This document shows, piece after piece, positions 1-8,282 of a stretch of DNA of 64,000 nucleotides (positions within the stretch are counted from its first letter, which is position 1; every line of letters begins with the position of its first letter). Below the pieces are notes generated by a model. The model ran no database searches. It saw only the letters and a program-made list of their open reading frames with translations, and was not told the origin of the DNA. The DNA is from Rhodospirillaceae bacterium UBA1479 (GTDB taxonomy: Bacteria > Pseudomonadota > Alphaproteobacteria > Rhodospirillales > Casp-alpha2), in contig DCRZ01000003.1 in assembly GCA_002325375.1 (NCBI GenBank), forward strand, positions 127,862 through 191,861, in the 5' to 3' direction. Made by a program: the position numbers and the translations under genes.

Positions 1-1
1 C

Positions 2-823
2 GGCGAGAAAGCCGATGCCGCAGTGGCCTACGCCCCCGCCCCCGGCGAACGGGCCATCTTCGATGCCCGCTGGCTGTACCGGGTGGCGCGGGCCTACCGT
101 CTGAACTGGCGGCCGCTGTCGGCCCGCCAACAGGTCGTCGTCGAACGCGTCAGCCAGGTCATCGAACGGGCCGAAATTATCGACACCATCATGGCGGCAT
201 TGTTTGAAAAGGGTGCGGACCCGGCCTCTGAACTGGACCTGTCGACGCAGTTGACCCGCGTCCATATCGCCGGCAGCGCCACCCCCACCATCGGCGTCGA
301 CGACATCACCTACGATCCGCGCAACCAGCGCTTCGCGGCGGTCATCTCAATCCCCAAAGGCGATCCGGCCGGGGAACGGCTGCGCCTGACCGGCCGCTTG
401 TACCCGGTCGTCAAGATCCCGGTCGTATCGAAGGTCATGGCGCGCAACGACATCCTTACGGAACGTGACGTGAAATGGATCCGCATCCGCGCCGACCGCA
501 TCATGCCGGACACGGTGACCAAACTGGAAGATCTGGTCGGCATGTCTGTCAAGCGCGGCCTGCGGCCCGACGACGTGATCCGCCTGTCCGACGTCGAACG
601 CCCGATCCTGGTGGAACGCGGCTCGCTTGTGACCGTCACCCTAAGCCACGGCCCGCTGTCCCTGACCGCACAAGGCAAGGCGCTTGAGCGGGGGGCTCTC
701 GGCGACGTGGTGCAGATCGTCAATCGGCGCTCCAAGTCCGTGTTCGAAGGCGAAATCACGGGGCCCAGCCGGGCCAAGGTGACGATGATGAGCATTCGCG
801 AATTGGCGCAGAACAGCCAGTAA
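2..823 (+). CDS. flgA: FlgA, P-ring assembly chaperone (5' end cut by window)
   Basis: FlgA is a periplasmic chaperone needed for assembly of the FlgI P ring. The reading frame is open from the first bases of the window, so the start codon and signal peptide lie upstream. The C-terminal half shows an SAF-type domain (KIPVVSKVMARNDILTERDV, then GLRPDDVIR) followed by the small beta domain typical of FlgA (GSLVTVTLSHGPLSLTAQGK, ending near TGPSRAKV). FlgH follows after 52 bases on the same strand, the usual order in alphaproteobacteria, so the two are probably cotranscribed. The visible part is longer than the whole E. coli protein, so an N-terminal extension is likely. The family call is secure; the start cannot be judged. 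Confidence 0.93.
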   Translation, partial: GEKADAAVAYAPAPGERAIFDARWLYRVARAYRLNWRPLSARQQVVVERVSQVIERAEIIDTIMAALFEKGADPASELDLSTQLTRVHIAGSATPTIGVDDITYDPRNQRFAAVISIPKGDPAGERLRLTGRLYPVVKIPVVSKVMARNDILTERDVKWIRIRADRIMPDTVTKLEDLVGMSVKRGLRPDDVIRLSDVERPILVERGSLVTVTLSHGPLSLTAQGKALERGALGDVVQIVNRRSKSVFEGEITGPSRAKVTMMSIRELAQNSQ

Positions 824-875
824 CGGCACGAAAGGAATTCGCCCCTTCCCTTAAGGGGCAATTAGGAGAAAACCC

Positions 876-1649
876 ATGAACGGCTCGATCATCTCCCTCT
901 CCCGTCAGTTGCTTCGGACCACGGCTTTGGTCACGTTGCTGGCCGGCACGGTCGCCGGATGCAACACCCTCACCCGCCTGTCACAGGTCGGTGACGAACC
1001 GAAGATCACGCCGATCCAGAACCCGACGGGACGGCCCGACTACAAGCCGGTGTCCATGCCCATGCCGGCGCCCAAGATCGCCGAACGCAACCCCAATTCA
1101 TTGTGGCGGGCGGGGGCGCGGGCCTTCTTCAAGGATCTGCGCGCCAAGCAGGTCGGCGACATCATGACCGTGCAGATGACCCTGAGCGACAGCGCGACCT
1201 TGGAAAACAAGACGGAGCGCGACCGCATCGACAATGAATCGGCGAACGTCACCAACCTGTTGGGCTTCGAGGGCGAACTGACCCGCTACCTGCCCGACGG
1301 CGTGAACCCGGCCGCCATCGCCAACTTCGGCAACACCCACGGCACGGAAGGCGACGGGTCGATCGAACGGTCGGAAGAAATCAGCCTGACCTTCGCCGCG
1401 GTCGTCACCCAGGTTCTGCCCAACGGCAACCTGGTCATCATGGGCCGCCAGGAACTCCGGGTGAACTCGGAACTGCGCGAACTCATGGTCACCGGCGTGG
1501 TGCGGCCTTCCGACATCGATTCCGACAACAAGATTTCCCATGAAAAGATCGCAGAAATGCGGGTCGCCTACGGCGGGCGCGGAACGCTGAGCGAACTTCA
1601 GCAGCCCCGCTGGGGAATGCAACTTTGGGACATCCTCTTCCCGTTCTAG
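876..1649 (+). CDS. flgH: FlgH, flagellar L-ring lipoprotein
   Basis: FlgH forms the outer-membrane L ring around the flagellar rod. The N terminus is a lipoprotein signal: a hydrophobic stretch ending in a lipobox (LAGTVAGC) with the acylated cysteine at about residue 29. The body carries the family's hallmarks: the segment SLWRAGARAFFKDLRAKQVGDIMTV is split here as SLWRAGARAFF and KQVGDIMTVQM, then the ETTNLLGFEG-like region, VLPNGNLVIMGRQELRVN and VRPSDID. The end reads QLWDILFPF, a normal FlgH terminus. An AGGAGA ribosome site lies just before the ATG. A strong terminator follows. The length of 257 residues is normal for the family. Confidence 0.96.
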   Translation: MNGSIISLSRQLLRTTALVTLLAGTVAGCNTLTRLSQVGDEPKITPIQNPTGRPDYKPVSMPMPAPKIAERNPNSLWRAGARAFFKDLRAKQVGDIMTVQMTLSDSATLENKTERDRIDNESANVTNLLGFEGELTRYLPDGVNPAAIANFGNTHGTEGDGSIERSEEISLTFAAVVTQVLPNGNLVIMGRQELRVNSELRELMVTGVVRPSDIDSDNKISHEKIAEMRVAYGGRGTLSELQQPRWGMQLWDILFPF

Positions 1650-1724
1650 AAGGAGCGGCATCTCCACCGAACGGACAACAGTTTCCCGTTCTAGGTTCGT
1701 ATGAAGAACCTGGATCAACTTCAA

Positions 1725-1755
1725 AGGCCGGCGCCCAGCGCCGGCCTCTTTTTTT
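1725..1755 (+). terminator. Rho-independent terminator after flgH
   Basis: A perfect 10-bp stem (AGGCCGGCGC at 1725-1734 pairing with 1738-1747) closes a 3-base loop and is followed by a run of seven T. It ends the flgA-flgH transcript. Confidence 0.92.
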
Positions 1756-2139
1756 GTAAAATCTGACAGCGGAGTCCGCTAAGCGCCCTGGGGATGGTGG
1801 GGTTGGCCAGGGCGCGTGGTCGAGGCGAAGCCCCTGCTCCAAGATTGGGGACCGACGCATGGCGCCCATCCATCTTGACTTCCCCCTGCCGTTTTCCTAT
1901 GGCCTTTACCATGAACACGGCCCTGCACTTCTGCGTCATTCTTCGCCGGCAGCATCCCCTCGCGGGAGGCTAGCCCCCGGCTTGGCGACGTCGCGTCCCC
2001 AGCCGTGGGGACCTGACCATTTGCCCCGCCAGACGGGGCAGACATAATCCAGACGCGACACCCGGCATTTTCAGAAATCACACGCAACGCACTCGGCGCG
2101 CCCATCCGCGCGCCGGCTTCCTTTTCAGAGGATCCTGCA
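1756..2139. other. Noncoding interval between flgH terminator and rnk
   Basis: I see no convincing gene in this 384-base stretch. The short open frames on either strand have proline/arginine-rich translations typical of GC-rich noncoding DNA. A 7-bp hairpin (TGCCCCG/CGGGGCA at 2022-2040, 5-base loop) lacks a T run, so it is not an obvious terminator. The promoter of rnk should lie in this interval, but no clear -35/-10 pair could be picked out. Confidence 0.5.
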
Positions 2140-2553
2140 ATGACCTTCGAAAACGCGACACAGTCCAAGCCCCCGATTACCATCGCCCGCAGCGACCATG
2201 ACCGATTGTGGGGGCTTGCCGAGGGGGTGAGCGACAGAAACCCCGACGTTTCCAGCCAGCTTCTTGCCGAACTCGACCGGGCGGAAATCGTTCCCGACGA
2301 ACAAATTCAGGCGAATGTCGTCAGAATGGGCTCGACCCTGCGCTTCACCACCGACACGGGCGAAGACCGGACCATCACCCTGGTGTTCCCCAGCGACGCG
2401 GATATTTCGGCCGGCAAGGTGTCGATCCTGACCCCCATCGGCGCGGCGCTGATCGGCCTGTCGGCCGGACAGTCGATCGACTGGACCGGGCGTAACGGGC
2501 ATCCCCACAGACTGGTGGTCGAAAGCGTGAACGGGATCGACAATCCCGCCTGA
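2140..2553 (+). CDS. rnk: Rnk-like GreA/GreB-family RNA polymerase-binding protein
   Basis: This 137-residue protein resembles Rnk, the regulator of nucleoside diphosphate kinase, a GreA/GreB-related factor that binds RNA polymerase. The N-terminal half is a short helical region (PPITIARSDHDRLWGLAEG ... LLAELDRAEIV). The C-terminal half is the GreA/B-type FKBP-like domain: VRMGSTLRFTTD, ITLVFPSDADISAGKVSILT, PIGAALIGLSAGQSIDW. Length and domain order match Rnk; a true GreA would have a longer N-terminal coiled coil. It is a single-gene unit, convergent with dksA, another RNA polymerase secondary-channel factor. An AGAGGAT sequence before the ATG is a reasonable ribosome site. Confidence 0.88.
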   Translation: MTFENATQSKPPITIARSDHDRLWGLAEGVSDRNPDVSSQLLAELDRAEIVPDEQIQANVVRMGSTLRFTTDTGEDRTITLVFPSDADISAGKVSILTPIGAALIGLSAGQSIDWTGRNGHPHRLVVESVNGIDNPA

Positions 2554-2611
2554 CGCCGGCGCCGGAGAAGCCGGGGAATACGGAACAGCTGATCAATTCA
2601 GGACATAGAAA

Positions 2612-2650
2612 AGCCGCGCGAACCCGGCCATATCGGCCTTTCGCGCGGCT
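2612..2650. terminator. Bidirectional terminator between rnk and dksA
   Basis: An 11-bp perfect stem (AGCCGCGCGAA at 2612-2622 with 2640-2650) is flanked by CTTT on the plus side and TTTT read on the minus side. It sits between convergent rnk and dksA and can serve both. Confidence 0.85.
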
Positions 2651-2670
2651 CTTTAACCTTTGCCGAGACC

Positions 2671-3087
2671 TTAGTCGTCCCGGTGCGTGCGCTCCATGCG
2701 CTCGTGGCGTTCCTGGGCTTCGATGCTCAGGGTCGCGATCGGCCGGGCTTCCAGACGCTGGACGCTGATCGGCTCTTCCGTTTCCTCGCAATAGCCGTAG
2801 CTGCCGTCTTCGATGCGCTTCAGCGCCTCGTCGATCTTGGAGATCAGCTTGCGCGCGCGGTCGCGGGTGCGCAGTTCCAGCGCCCGTTCCGTTTCAATGG
2901 ACGCACGGTCGGCGATATCGGGCTCGATGATGCCGCCTTCCTGCAGAGACTGGAGGGTTTCGTTGGATTCCTCGAGCAATTCGGCCCGCCATTTCAGGAG
3001 CTTCCGGCGGAAGTACTCCAGCATGACAGGATTCATGAAATCCTTGTCTTTCTTGGGATTATAATCTGGCGGAACAGTAATCGTCAT
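2671..3087 (-). CDS. dksA: DksA, RNA polymerase-binding transcription factor
   Basis: DksA enters the RNA polymerase secondary channel and works with ppGpp. This 138-residue protein has the N-terminal globular part (MNPVMLEYFRRKLLKWRAEL), the long coiled coil, and the acidic tip with the conserved aspartate pair (PDIADRAS, Asp57 and Asp60). The C-terminal zinc-finger region reads GYCEETEEPISVQRLEARP. Only Cys100 remains of the four cysteines in the enterobacterial protein, as is common in alphaproteobacteria, so zinc binding of the classical kind is unlikely. The ribosome site GGGGGAG lies upstream of the ATG. In alphaproteobacteria dksA is often found near fliX and flagellar genes, as here. 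Confidence 0.95.
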   Translation of the reverse strand: MTITVPPDYNPKKDKDFMNPVMLEYFRRKLLKWRAELLEESNETLQSLQEGGIIEPDIADRASIETERALELRTRDRARKLISKIDEALKRIEDGSYGYCEETEEPISVQRLEARPIATLSIEAQERHERMERTHRDD

Positions 3088-3219
3088 TTCTTAATCGTCT
3101 CCCCCGGTTAACTGCCAGGTTGCCGTTTGTCGACGGGCGCGGAATATACGGACCGGAGCGCCTAAGGGCAAGCCATCATTTATCCCGGCCTGGGGACAGG
3201 AAACCCATTGATTTCAGGG

Positions 3220-3249
3220 AAATAGAAGACCGAGCCCGGACGGGCCGGT
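3220..3249 (-). terminator. Probable terminator after fliX
   Basis: Read on the minus strand, ACCGGCCCG and CGGGCTCGGT form an imperfect hairpin (3229-3249) directly after the fliX stop codon, followed by TCTTCTATTT. The stem has a one-base bulge, so this is a moderate call. Confidence 0.5.
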
Positions 3250-3678
3250 TTATCGGGTCAGCTTGGCCAGTTCAACTTCGGCGCGGAGCTCGATCTCATC
3301 AATCAGGGCATTCAGCCCCGCATCGTCGGTATCCGGGCGTTTTTCGCGCAAGGCCTGCGCCAATTCGATGACCTTTTCCTTGGGCAGGTTGCCCGTCAAA
3401 AGCGCCATCTGAAGATCTTCGAGACGATCAAGAAGCCGGTCGCCGCGGGCCATCAACAGGCCTTTGGAGCGGCCCTGGGTCGCGTCATCGGTCGCCTGCA
3501 TGGCCAACACGGCGTCAACCCCAGCGACGGCCGAGCCCGATATGGTGCCCGCCGCCTGCTCCGCCGTGTCGGCGGTCGCCGCGCGCAAATCATCGGCGAA
3601 GGCATCCGACGACGACGCGCCCGATTTGCGCTTCGATTTGTCGACACCCTTGGCGGGACCGATATTGGAAACCTTCAT
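3250..3678 (-). CDS. fliX: FliX, flagellar assembly regulator
   Basis: FliX in Caulobacter couples early basal-body assembly to activation of the sigma-54 enhancer-binding protein FlbD. The start was placed at the ATG giving MKVSNIGPAKG, with GGGGAAAGGTCAGG upstream, because the longer open frame adds a low-complexity leader with no similarity. The product has 142 residues, the usual FliX length. Recognisable features are the basic, serine-rich N terminus, the segment VAGVDAVLAMQ, and the helical C terminus with RGDRLLDRLEDLQMALLTGN and EIELRAEVELAKL. The presence of FliX predicts FlbD in this genome, which fits the sigma-54 promoters and dyad elements seen later in the window. Confidence 0.88.
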   Translation of the reverse strand: MKVSNIGPAKGVDKSKRKSGASSSDAFADDLRAATADTAEQAAGTISGSAVAGVDAVLAMQATDDATQGRSKGLLMARGDRLLDRLEDLQMALLTGNLPKEKVIELAQALREKRPDTDDAGLNALIDEIELRAEVELAKLTR

Positions 3679-4077
3679 TGCCTGACCTTTCCCCGCGACA
3701 CCGACCGCGGCCCCGCAGTATGGCGCGCCCTTTATTGCCGGGCGGTTAATTTTTCGGAATTTCCGGATACCGCACCAGCCATCCGCCTGCGCGTCACACA
3801 GTCTGGCCCATGACACGGCAAAACACCAGACCATAGCCCGCTTTCGTGCACCGCTGTGGCGGCCTTCACAAGCCCTGTTTCGGTAATTTCACGCCTCACC
3901 GGCACGAGAACGAGAATGACTTGCAAACTCATAATCAGACCGTTATAACTGGCGCAAATATTGATAATCATTCGCAATCTCATTTTTTGCCGGGATTTGG
4001 CCGGGGATTGCGGACAACCGTTCGACCCCTACGAGCCTCTGGGATTTCACAACCAAACCAACGAAGGACACTGACCC
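3679..4077. other. Regulatory interval between fliX and the iron transporter
   Basis: No gene is supported in these 399 bases. The right half is AT-rich and carries a Fur-type dyad (3961-3979) and probably the promoter of the iron-uptake operon. The left half should hold the divergent fliX promoter, which I could not locate. Confidence 0.5.
3961..3979 (+). promoter_or_regulatory. Fur-type iron box upstream of the ferric-iron importer
   Basis: The sequence TTGATAATCATTCGCAATC matches the classical Fur box (GATAAT-N-ATTATC type) and the alphaproteobacterial Fur form (TGCRAAT-N-ATTYGCA) as an imperfect dyad: TGATAAT, one base, ATTCGCA. It lies about 100 bases before the start of the iron-binding protein gene. 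Iron-dependent repression is inferred from this site and from the function of the operon. Confidence 0.65.
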
Positions 4078-5142
4078 GTGGAAACCAAAATGCCACATAT
4101 GAAACGCCTGTTTGCGGCCGGTCTTGTCGCCGCCTCGACTGTCTTCGGCGCCACCACCTGGGCCCAGGCAGCCGACCAGGAAGTGAACCTCTATTCCTAT
4201 CGCCAGCCGTTCCTGATCAAGCCGCTCCTCGACGCCTTCACCAAGGAAACGGGGATCAAGGTGAACGTCGTGTTCGCCAAGAAGGGCATGCTGGAAAAGA
4301 TCAAGGCCGCCGGCGACAATAGCCCCGCCGACGCGGTGCTGACCGTCGACATCGGCCGCCTGTACGCCCTGAAGGAAGGCGGCGTGCTGCAGGCCGTGAA
4401 GTCCGATACCCTTGAAAAGAACATCCCCGCCCACTTCCGCGATCCGGAAGGCCTGTGGTTCGGCCTGACGTCCCGTGCCCGCGTGGCACTGGTGTCCAAG
4501 GAACGGGTCAAACCGGGCGAACTGACGTCCTACGAAGACCTGACCGACCCCAAATTCAAAGGCCGCATCTGTGTGCGCTCCGGCAAGAACGCCTACAACG
4601 TGGCGCTGATCGCCTCGATGATCGCCCATCATGGTGAAGAGGGTGCCGAAAAGTGGCTTCAGGGCGTGAAGGCCAATCTGGCCCGCAAACCCCAGGGCAA
4701 TGACCGCGCCCAGGCCAAGGCCGTGTACGAAGGCGTGTGCGACATCGCCATCACGAACAACTATTACATGGGCAAGATGATGACCAACGACGAGAAGCCC
4801 GAGCAGAAAAAGTGGGCTGCCGCCGTTCGTCTGACCTATCTGAACCAGGGTGACCGCGGCAACCACATGAACGTTTCGGGCGCCGCCGTAACCAAAAGCG
4901 CCAAGAACAAGGAAGCTGCGGTGAAATTGCTGGAATTCCTGTCCGGCGACGCGGCTCAGAAGATCTACGCCGAAGACAATCAGGAATATCCGGTGAAACC
5001 CGGCGTTCCCTATTCGAAGCTCGTCCAGTCCTGGGGCGACTTCAAGGCCGATACGCTCTCGCTTGAGAAAATCGCCAAGCTGCGGCCCGCCGCCTCCCGA
5101 CTGGTGGACAAGGTTGGATTTGACGACGGACCCGGCAGCTGA
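4078..5142 (+). CDS. fbpA: Periplasmic ferric-iron-binding protein (FbpA/FutA type)
   Basis: This is the extracytoplasmic solute-binding component of a ferric-iron ABC importer. A signal peptide (MKRLFAAGLVAAS, cleavage near WAQAAD) leads into a bacterial transferrin-like fold: VNLYSYRQPFLIKPLLDAF, DAVLTVDIGRLYALKEGG, GLWFGLTSRARV and YEDLTDPKFKGRICVRSG. The adjacent tyrosine pair that binds iron in this family is present at residues 229-230 (ITNNYYMG). A GTG at 4078 was taken as start because an AAGGA ribosome site lies 9 bases before it; ATG codons at 4090 and 4099 are alternatives and would leave the same signal peptide. Permease and ATPase genes follow after two hairpins. Confidence is high for the family; the exact metal form is inferred. 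Confidence 0.9.
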   Translation: METKMPHMKRLFAAGLVAASTVFGATTWAQAADQEVNLYSYRQPFLIKPLLDAFTKETGIKVNVVFAKKGMLEKIKAAGDNSPADAVLTVDIGRLYALKEGGVLQAVKSDTLEKNIPAHFRDPEGLWFGLTSRARVALVSKERVKPGELTSYEDLTDPKFKGRICVRSGKNAYNVALIASMIAHHGEEGAEKWLQGVKANLARKPQGNDRAQAKAVYEGVCDIAITNNYYMGKMMTNDEKPEQKKWAAAVRLTYLNQGDRGNHMNVSGAAVTKSAKNKEAAVKLLEFLSGDAAQKIYAEDNQEYPVKPGVPYSKLVQSWGDFKADTLSLEKIAKLRPAASRLVDKVGFDDGPGS

Positions 5143-5209
5143 TTCGTTCCTGAACGAACCAGCTGGCAGAAGCGCTGCGGGGTTCCCCCCCGCGGCGTTT
5201 TCTGCTTTT
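5136..5209 (+). terminator. Tandem intercistronic hairpins (attenuator) after fbpA
   Basis: Two structures follow one another. The first is a 14-bp inverted repeat with one mismatch (5136-5165), whose 5' arm overlaps the fbpA stop codon and whose loop is two bases. The second is a GC-rich hairpin (about 5172-5198) followed by TTTTCTGCTTTT. This would give partial termination, so that the abundant binding protein is made in excess of the permease and ATPase. Confidence 0.65.
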
Positions 5210-5240
5210 GTGCCCTCCGCAACCTGGGAGTTCACACGCC

Positions 5241-6947
5241 TTGCCGCACCCCGCCGCCGTCGCTGACCGGCCAGCAACCCGATACCAACTCGCCCGCCTG
5301 ATCCCCGACCGCTGGGGGATCATAACTCTCGCCGTCGCACTGTTCGTCGCAACGCCCCTGATCGCCGTGGCGACCATCGCCATGACCCCGGCGCCGGATA
5401 TCTGGCGCCATCTCTACAACACCGTGCTGTTCGGCTATGTCGAGCGAACGGTGATGCTGATCGGCGGGATCGGCCTGGGCACCTTCATCATCGGCACGGG
5501 CACGGCCTGGCTGGTGACCATGTGCCGGTTTCCCGGGCGCGGGCTGTTCAATTGGGCCTTGGTCCTGCCGCTGGCGGTGCCGACCTATATCCTGGCCTTC
5601 GTGTTCACGGACCAGTTGGAATACGCCGGCGCGGTGCAGGGCACGCTGCGCGAGATCTTCGGCTGGCGCAATCGGCAGGACTACTGGTTTCCGGAAATCC
5701 GCTCCATGGGCGGCGCCATCACCGTTATGACCCTGGTGCTCTACCCTTATGTCTATCTGCTGGCCCGCGCGGCTTTCCTTGAACAGTCGGTCTGCGTGCT
5801 CGAAGTCAGCCGCACGCTCGGCAAAAGCGCCTGGCAGAGCTTCTGGAACGTCGCCCTGCCGCTGGCCCGGCCGGCCATCGTCGTCGGCATGACCCTGGCC
5901 ATGATGGAGGCGCTCAATGATTTCGGGACCGTCGATTTCTTTGGCGTCAAGACCTTCACGGCAGGCATCTACGACGTCTGGCTGAACATGGACAACATCT
6001 CGGGCGCGGCGCAGTTGGCGTCGGTTCTGATGATCTTCGTCGTCGTTCTGGTCGTGCTTGAGCGGATGGCCCGCCGGGGACAGCGCTACCATCATACGTC
6101 GAGCAAAATTCAGGCCCTGCCCAGTTACCGCCTGAGAGGGATCAAGGCCATGCTGGCCGCGGTTTTCTGCGCCTTGCCGATCCTGTTTGGCTTCGTTCTG
6201 CCGGCCTCGGTCCTGGTATCCTACGCCGTGGTGTTCTTCGACGTCACGCTGCAGGCCAATTACCTGACCATCACCCTGAACAGCATCTCGCTGTCCCTGG
6301 GGGCGGCCGTCATCGCCGTCGCCATCGGCTTGCTTCTGGCCTACGGGTTGCGCATGGGCTCCGGCCCCCTGCCCCGCGCCGCCGTGCGCTTCGCGTCGAT
6401 CGGGTACGCCGTGCCGGGCGCCGTGTTGGCGATCGGCGTGATCGTCCCCATGGCGGGCCTGGACAATTCGATCGACGCTTTCTCGGAACGGGTATTCGGT
6501 GTATCCACGGGCCTGCTGTTCAGCGGCACCGTGATCGCCATCCTCTACGGTTACTTGGCGCGGTTCCTGGCGTTGTCCTTCGGCACGATCGAGGCCGGCC
6601 TGGGCAAGGTTTCACGCAACATGGACGGCGCCGCGCGGACGCTTGGGGCGAACCCGTTCCAGACCATGTCCCGCGTCCATTTTCCGCTGCTCCGCACCAG
6701 CCTGTTGACGGCGGGCCTGCTGGTGTTCGTCGATTGCATGAAGGAACTTCCCATTACCATCATCCTGCGCCCCTTCGGCTATGACACGCTCGCGACCTTT
6801 GTGTTCCAGTACGCGTCGGACGAATTGTTCGAGGAATCGGCGCTGGGCGCGCTGACCATCGTCGCCGCCGGCCTGATCCCCGTGGTCATCCTGGCCCTGA
6901 CGACTCTGCGCAGCCGCCCCGGCCACGCCGGCGGGGGGCATCCATGA
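5241..6947 (+). CDS. fbpB: Ferric-iron ABC transporter permease, fused two-domain type
   Basis: This 568-residue inner-membrane permease has two homologous halves, each with about six membrane segments, as in FbpB/AfuB. Each half carries an EAA-type cytoplasmic loop that docks to the ATPase: SRTLGKSAWQSFWNVALPLA in the first and ARTLGANPFQTMSRVHFPLL in the second. The frame is open further upstream, but a TTG at 5241 with GGGAG ten bases before it is the best start. The gene follows fbpA and overlaps the ATPase gene by four bases (ATGA), so translation of the last two is coupled. Expected role: passage of iron released from the binding protein across the inner membrane. Confidence 0.92.
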   Translation: MPHPAAVADRPATRYQLARLIPDRWGIITLAVALFVATPLIAVATIAMTPAPDIWRHLYNTVLFGYVERTVMLIGGIGLGTFIIGTGTAWLVTMCRFPGRGLFNWALVLPLAVPTYILAFVFTDQLEYAGAVQGTLREIFGWRNRQDYWFPEIRSMGGAITVMTLVLYPYVYLLARAAFLEQSVCVLEVSRTLGKSAWQSFWNVALPLARPAIVVGMTLAMMEALNDFGTVDFFGVKTFTAGIYDVWLNMDNISGAAQLASVLMIFVVVLVVLERMARRGQRYHHTSSKIQALPSYRLRGIKAMLAAVFCALPILFGFVLPASVLVSYAVVFFDVTLQANYLTITLNSISLSLGAAVIAVAIGLLLAYGLRMGSGPLPRAAVRFASIGYAVPGAVLAIGVIVPMAGLDNSIDAFSERVFGVSTGLLFSGTVIAILYGYLARFLALSFGTIEAGLGKVSRNMDGAARTLGANPFQTMSRVHFPLLRTSLLTAGLLVFVDCMKELPITIILRPFGYDTLATFVFQYASDELFEESALGALTIVAAGLIPVVILALTTLRSRPGHAGGGHP

Positions 6948-8056
6948 CCTCCCCCATGATCCCGCCCGCCGCCGCGCCGACGACCATGTCCAGGGCCGAT
7001 GGCCTGCACATGCTGAACGTCTCGCATGCATTCGGCGATCACACCGTGGTGTCCGGAGTCTCCGTCTTCGTCAATCCGGGCGAACTGGTCTGCCTGCTGG
7101 GGCCTTCGGGATGCGGCAAGACGACCCTGCTGCGCCTTGCGGCGGGGCTTGAGGACCTACAGGTCGGGCGCATCACCATCGGCGAGGATACGGTCGCCGA
7201 TGGTCAGGGCGGTGCCCAGATGCCGCCGGAAAAACGTAATGTCGGCCTGATGTTTCAGGACTTCGCCCTGTTCCCTCATCTGACTGTGTACGAAAATATC
7301 GTGTTCGGCCTGGCCGAAAAGGACCGGACCCGCCGGGAATGGGCCCGCGACACCCTCACGACCATGGGCCTCGGCGATTATGCCGATGCCTTTCCCCATA
7401 CCCTGTCCGGCGGCCAGCAGCAGCGCGTCGCCCTGCTGCGCGCCTTGGCGCCAGCCCCCCGGGTGCTGTTACTGGACGAACCGTTTTCCGGCCTCGACGT
7501 CAACCGCCGTGCCCAGATCCGCCAGGATACGTTCCAAATCCTCTCGCGCTCCGGCATCGCCACCCTGATGGTCACCCACGATCCGGAAGAAGCCATGTTC
7601 ATGGCCGACCGCATCATGGTCATGCAGCACGGCCGCATCGTCCAGTCCGGCACGCCGGTCGAGATCTATTTCCACCCGAAGACGGTGTTCGTCGCCGAGT
7701 TGTTCGGCCCCGTCAACCGCCTCGACTGCCGGGTGGAGAACGGCGCCCTGGTCTCCGCCCTGGGGCGGTTTCCCGCGAACGGCCTTGCGGAAGGCGCCGA
7801 AGCCCAGGTGCTGGTCCGCCCCGAAGCGCTGAACCTGTCCCAACCGGCAACGGCGGACGCCGGCATCCCGCTGACGGTGGTTTCGGCGCGCTCGCTCGGG
7901 CGCTCCACCCATCTGACCCTGTCCTTGGGAGACGACGATGCCGGGCCCCTTTTCAACGCCCGGATGCCGGGGGTGTTCCTGCCGGAAATCGGATCGCGTG
8001 TCAGCGCCCGGGTGGCGCCGGAACATCTTCTGATTTTCCCCAAATCGGCCCCCTGA
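6944..8056 (+). CDS. fbpC: Ferric-iron ABC transporter ATPase
   Basis: This is the energy-coupling ATPase of the importer. It has a Walker A motif at residues 53-60 (GPSGCGKT), a Q-loop (FQDFALFPHLTV), the ABC signature (LSGGQQQRVALLRAL), Walker B (VLLLDEPFSGLD) and the switch histidine (MVTHDPEEAM). The C-terminal 120 residues form a TOBE-type domain (VLVRPEALNLS ... VSARVAPEHLLIF), as in FbpC and PotA relatives. The length of 370 residues is normal. The ATG overlaps the permease stop. The gene ends the iron operon; only a weak hairpin (GGGCA/TGCCC near 8146-8160) follows, and that sequence is more likely a regulatory dyad for the next gene. Confidence 0.93.
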   Translation: MTSPMIPPAAAPTTMSRADGLHMLNVSHAFGDHTVVSGVSVFVNPGELVCLLGPSGCGKTTLLRLAAGLEDLQVGRITIGEDTVADGQGGAQMPPEKRNVGLMFQDFALFPHLTVYENIVFGLAEKDRTRREWARDTLTTMGLGDYADAFPHTLSGGQQQRVALLRALAPAPRVLLLDEPFSGLDVNRRAQIRQDTFQILSRSGIATLMVTHDPEEAMFMADRIMVMQHGRIVQSGTPVEIYFHPKTVFVAELFGPVNRLDCRVENGALVSALGRFPANGLAEGAEAQVLVRPEALNLSQPATADAGIPLTVVSARSLGRSTHLTLSLGDDDAGPLFNARMPGVFLPEIGSRVSARVAPEHLLIFPKSAP

Positions 8057-8145
8057 ACGCCCCCCTTCGCCGACGGCGGCGGAAGCGCCCGCCCGCTCCC
8101 AAGGCGGCAAGAATTTCCCTCCTACATGGCCCCGGAGCTGTCATG

Positions 8146-8160
8146 GGGCAGACTTTGCCC
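8146..8160 (+). promoter_or_regulatory. GGCA-N5-TGCC dyad (FlbD-type site) before hook-like gene
   Basis: GGGCA-GACTT-TGCCC is a perfect 5-bp dyad with a 5-base centre, about 55 bases upstream of the sigma-54 -24 element. The same GGCA-N5-TGCC pattern recurs at 10017, 20686 and 61979, with a one-mismatch form at 56087. An enhancer-binding protein such as FlbD is the natural candidate; this is inference. Confidence 0.55.
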
Positions 8161-8212
8161 AGGCCTCTTTATAAACTTCCTTTGTTTTCAAATAAATAGC
8201 CCCCCTCTTTCT

Positions 8213-8228
8213 TGGCATCGACCTTGCA
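8213..8228 (+). promoter_or_regulatory. Sigma-54 promoter of the hook-like gene
   Basis: TTGGCATCGACCTTGCA has GG and GC exactly ten bases apart, with the TGGCA and TTGCA cores of the sigma-54 consensus. It lies about 55 bases before the ATG at 8283. Confidence 0.85.
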
Positions 8229-8282
8229 CTAATTTACGCGGGAAAAACCGAAGAGGGTCCCTGGACGCGGGGACATCGAGAC

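Noticed and set aside
1859..2047. Small plus-strand open frame between flgH and rnk
   Set aside because: Pro/Arg-rich 62-residue translation, no ribosome site, no similarity recognised.
5208..5240. TTG at 5208 as the fbpB start
   Set aside because: It lies inside the T-rich tail of the intercistronic terminator and has no ribosome site; the TTG at 5241 follows GGGAG at proper spacing.
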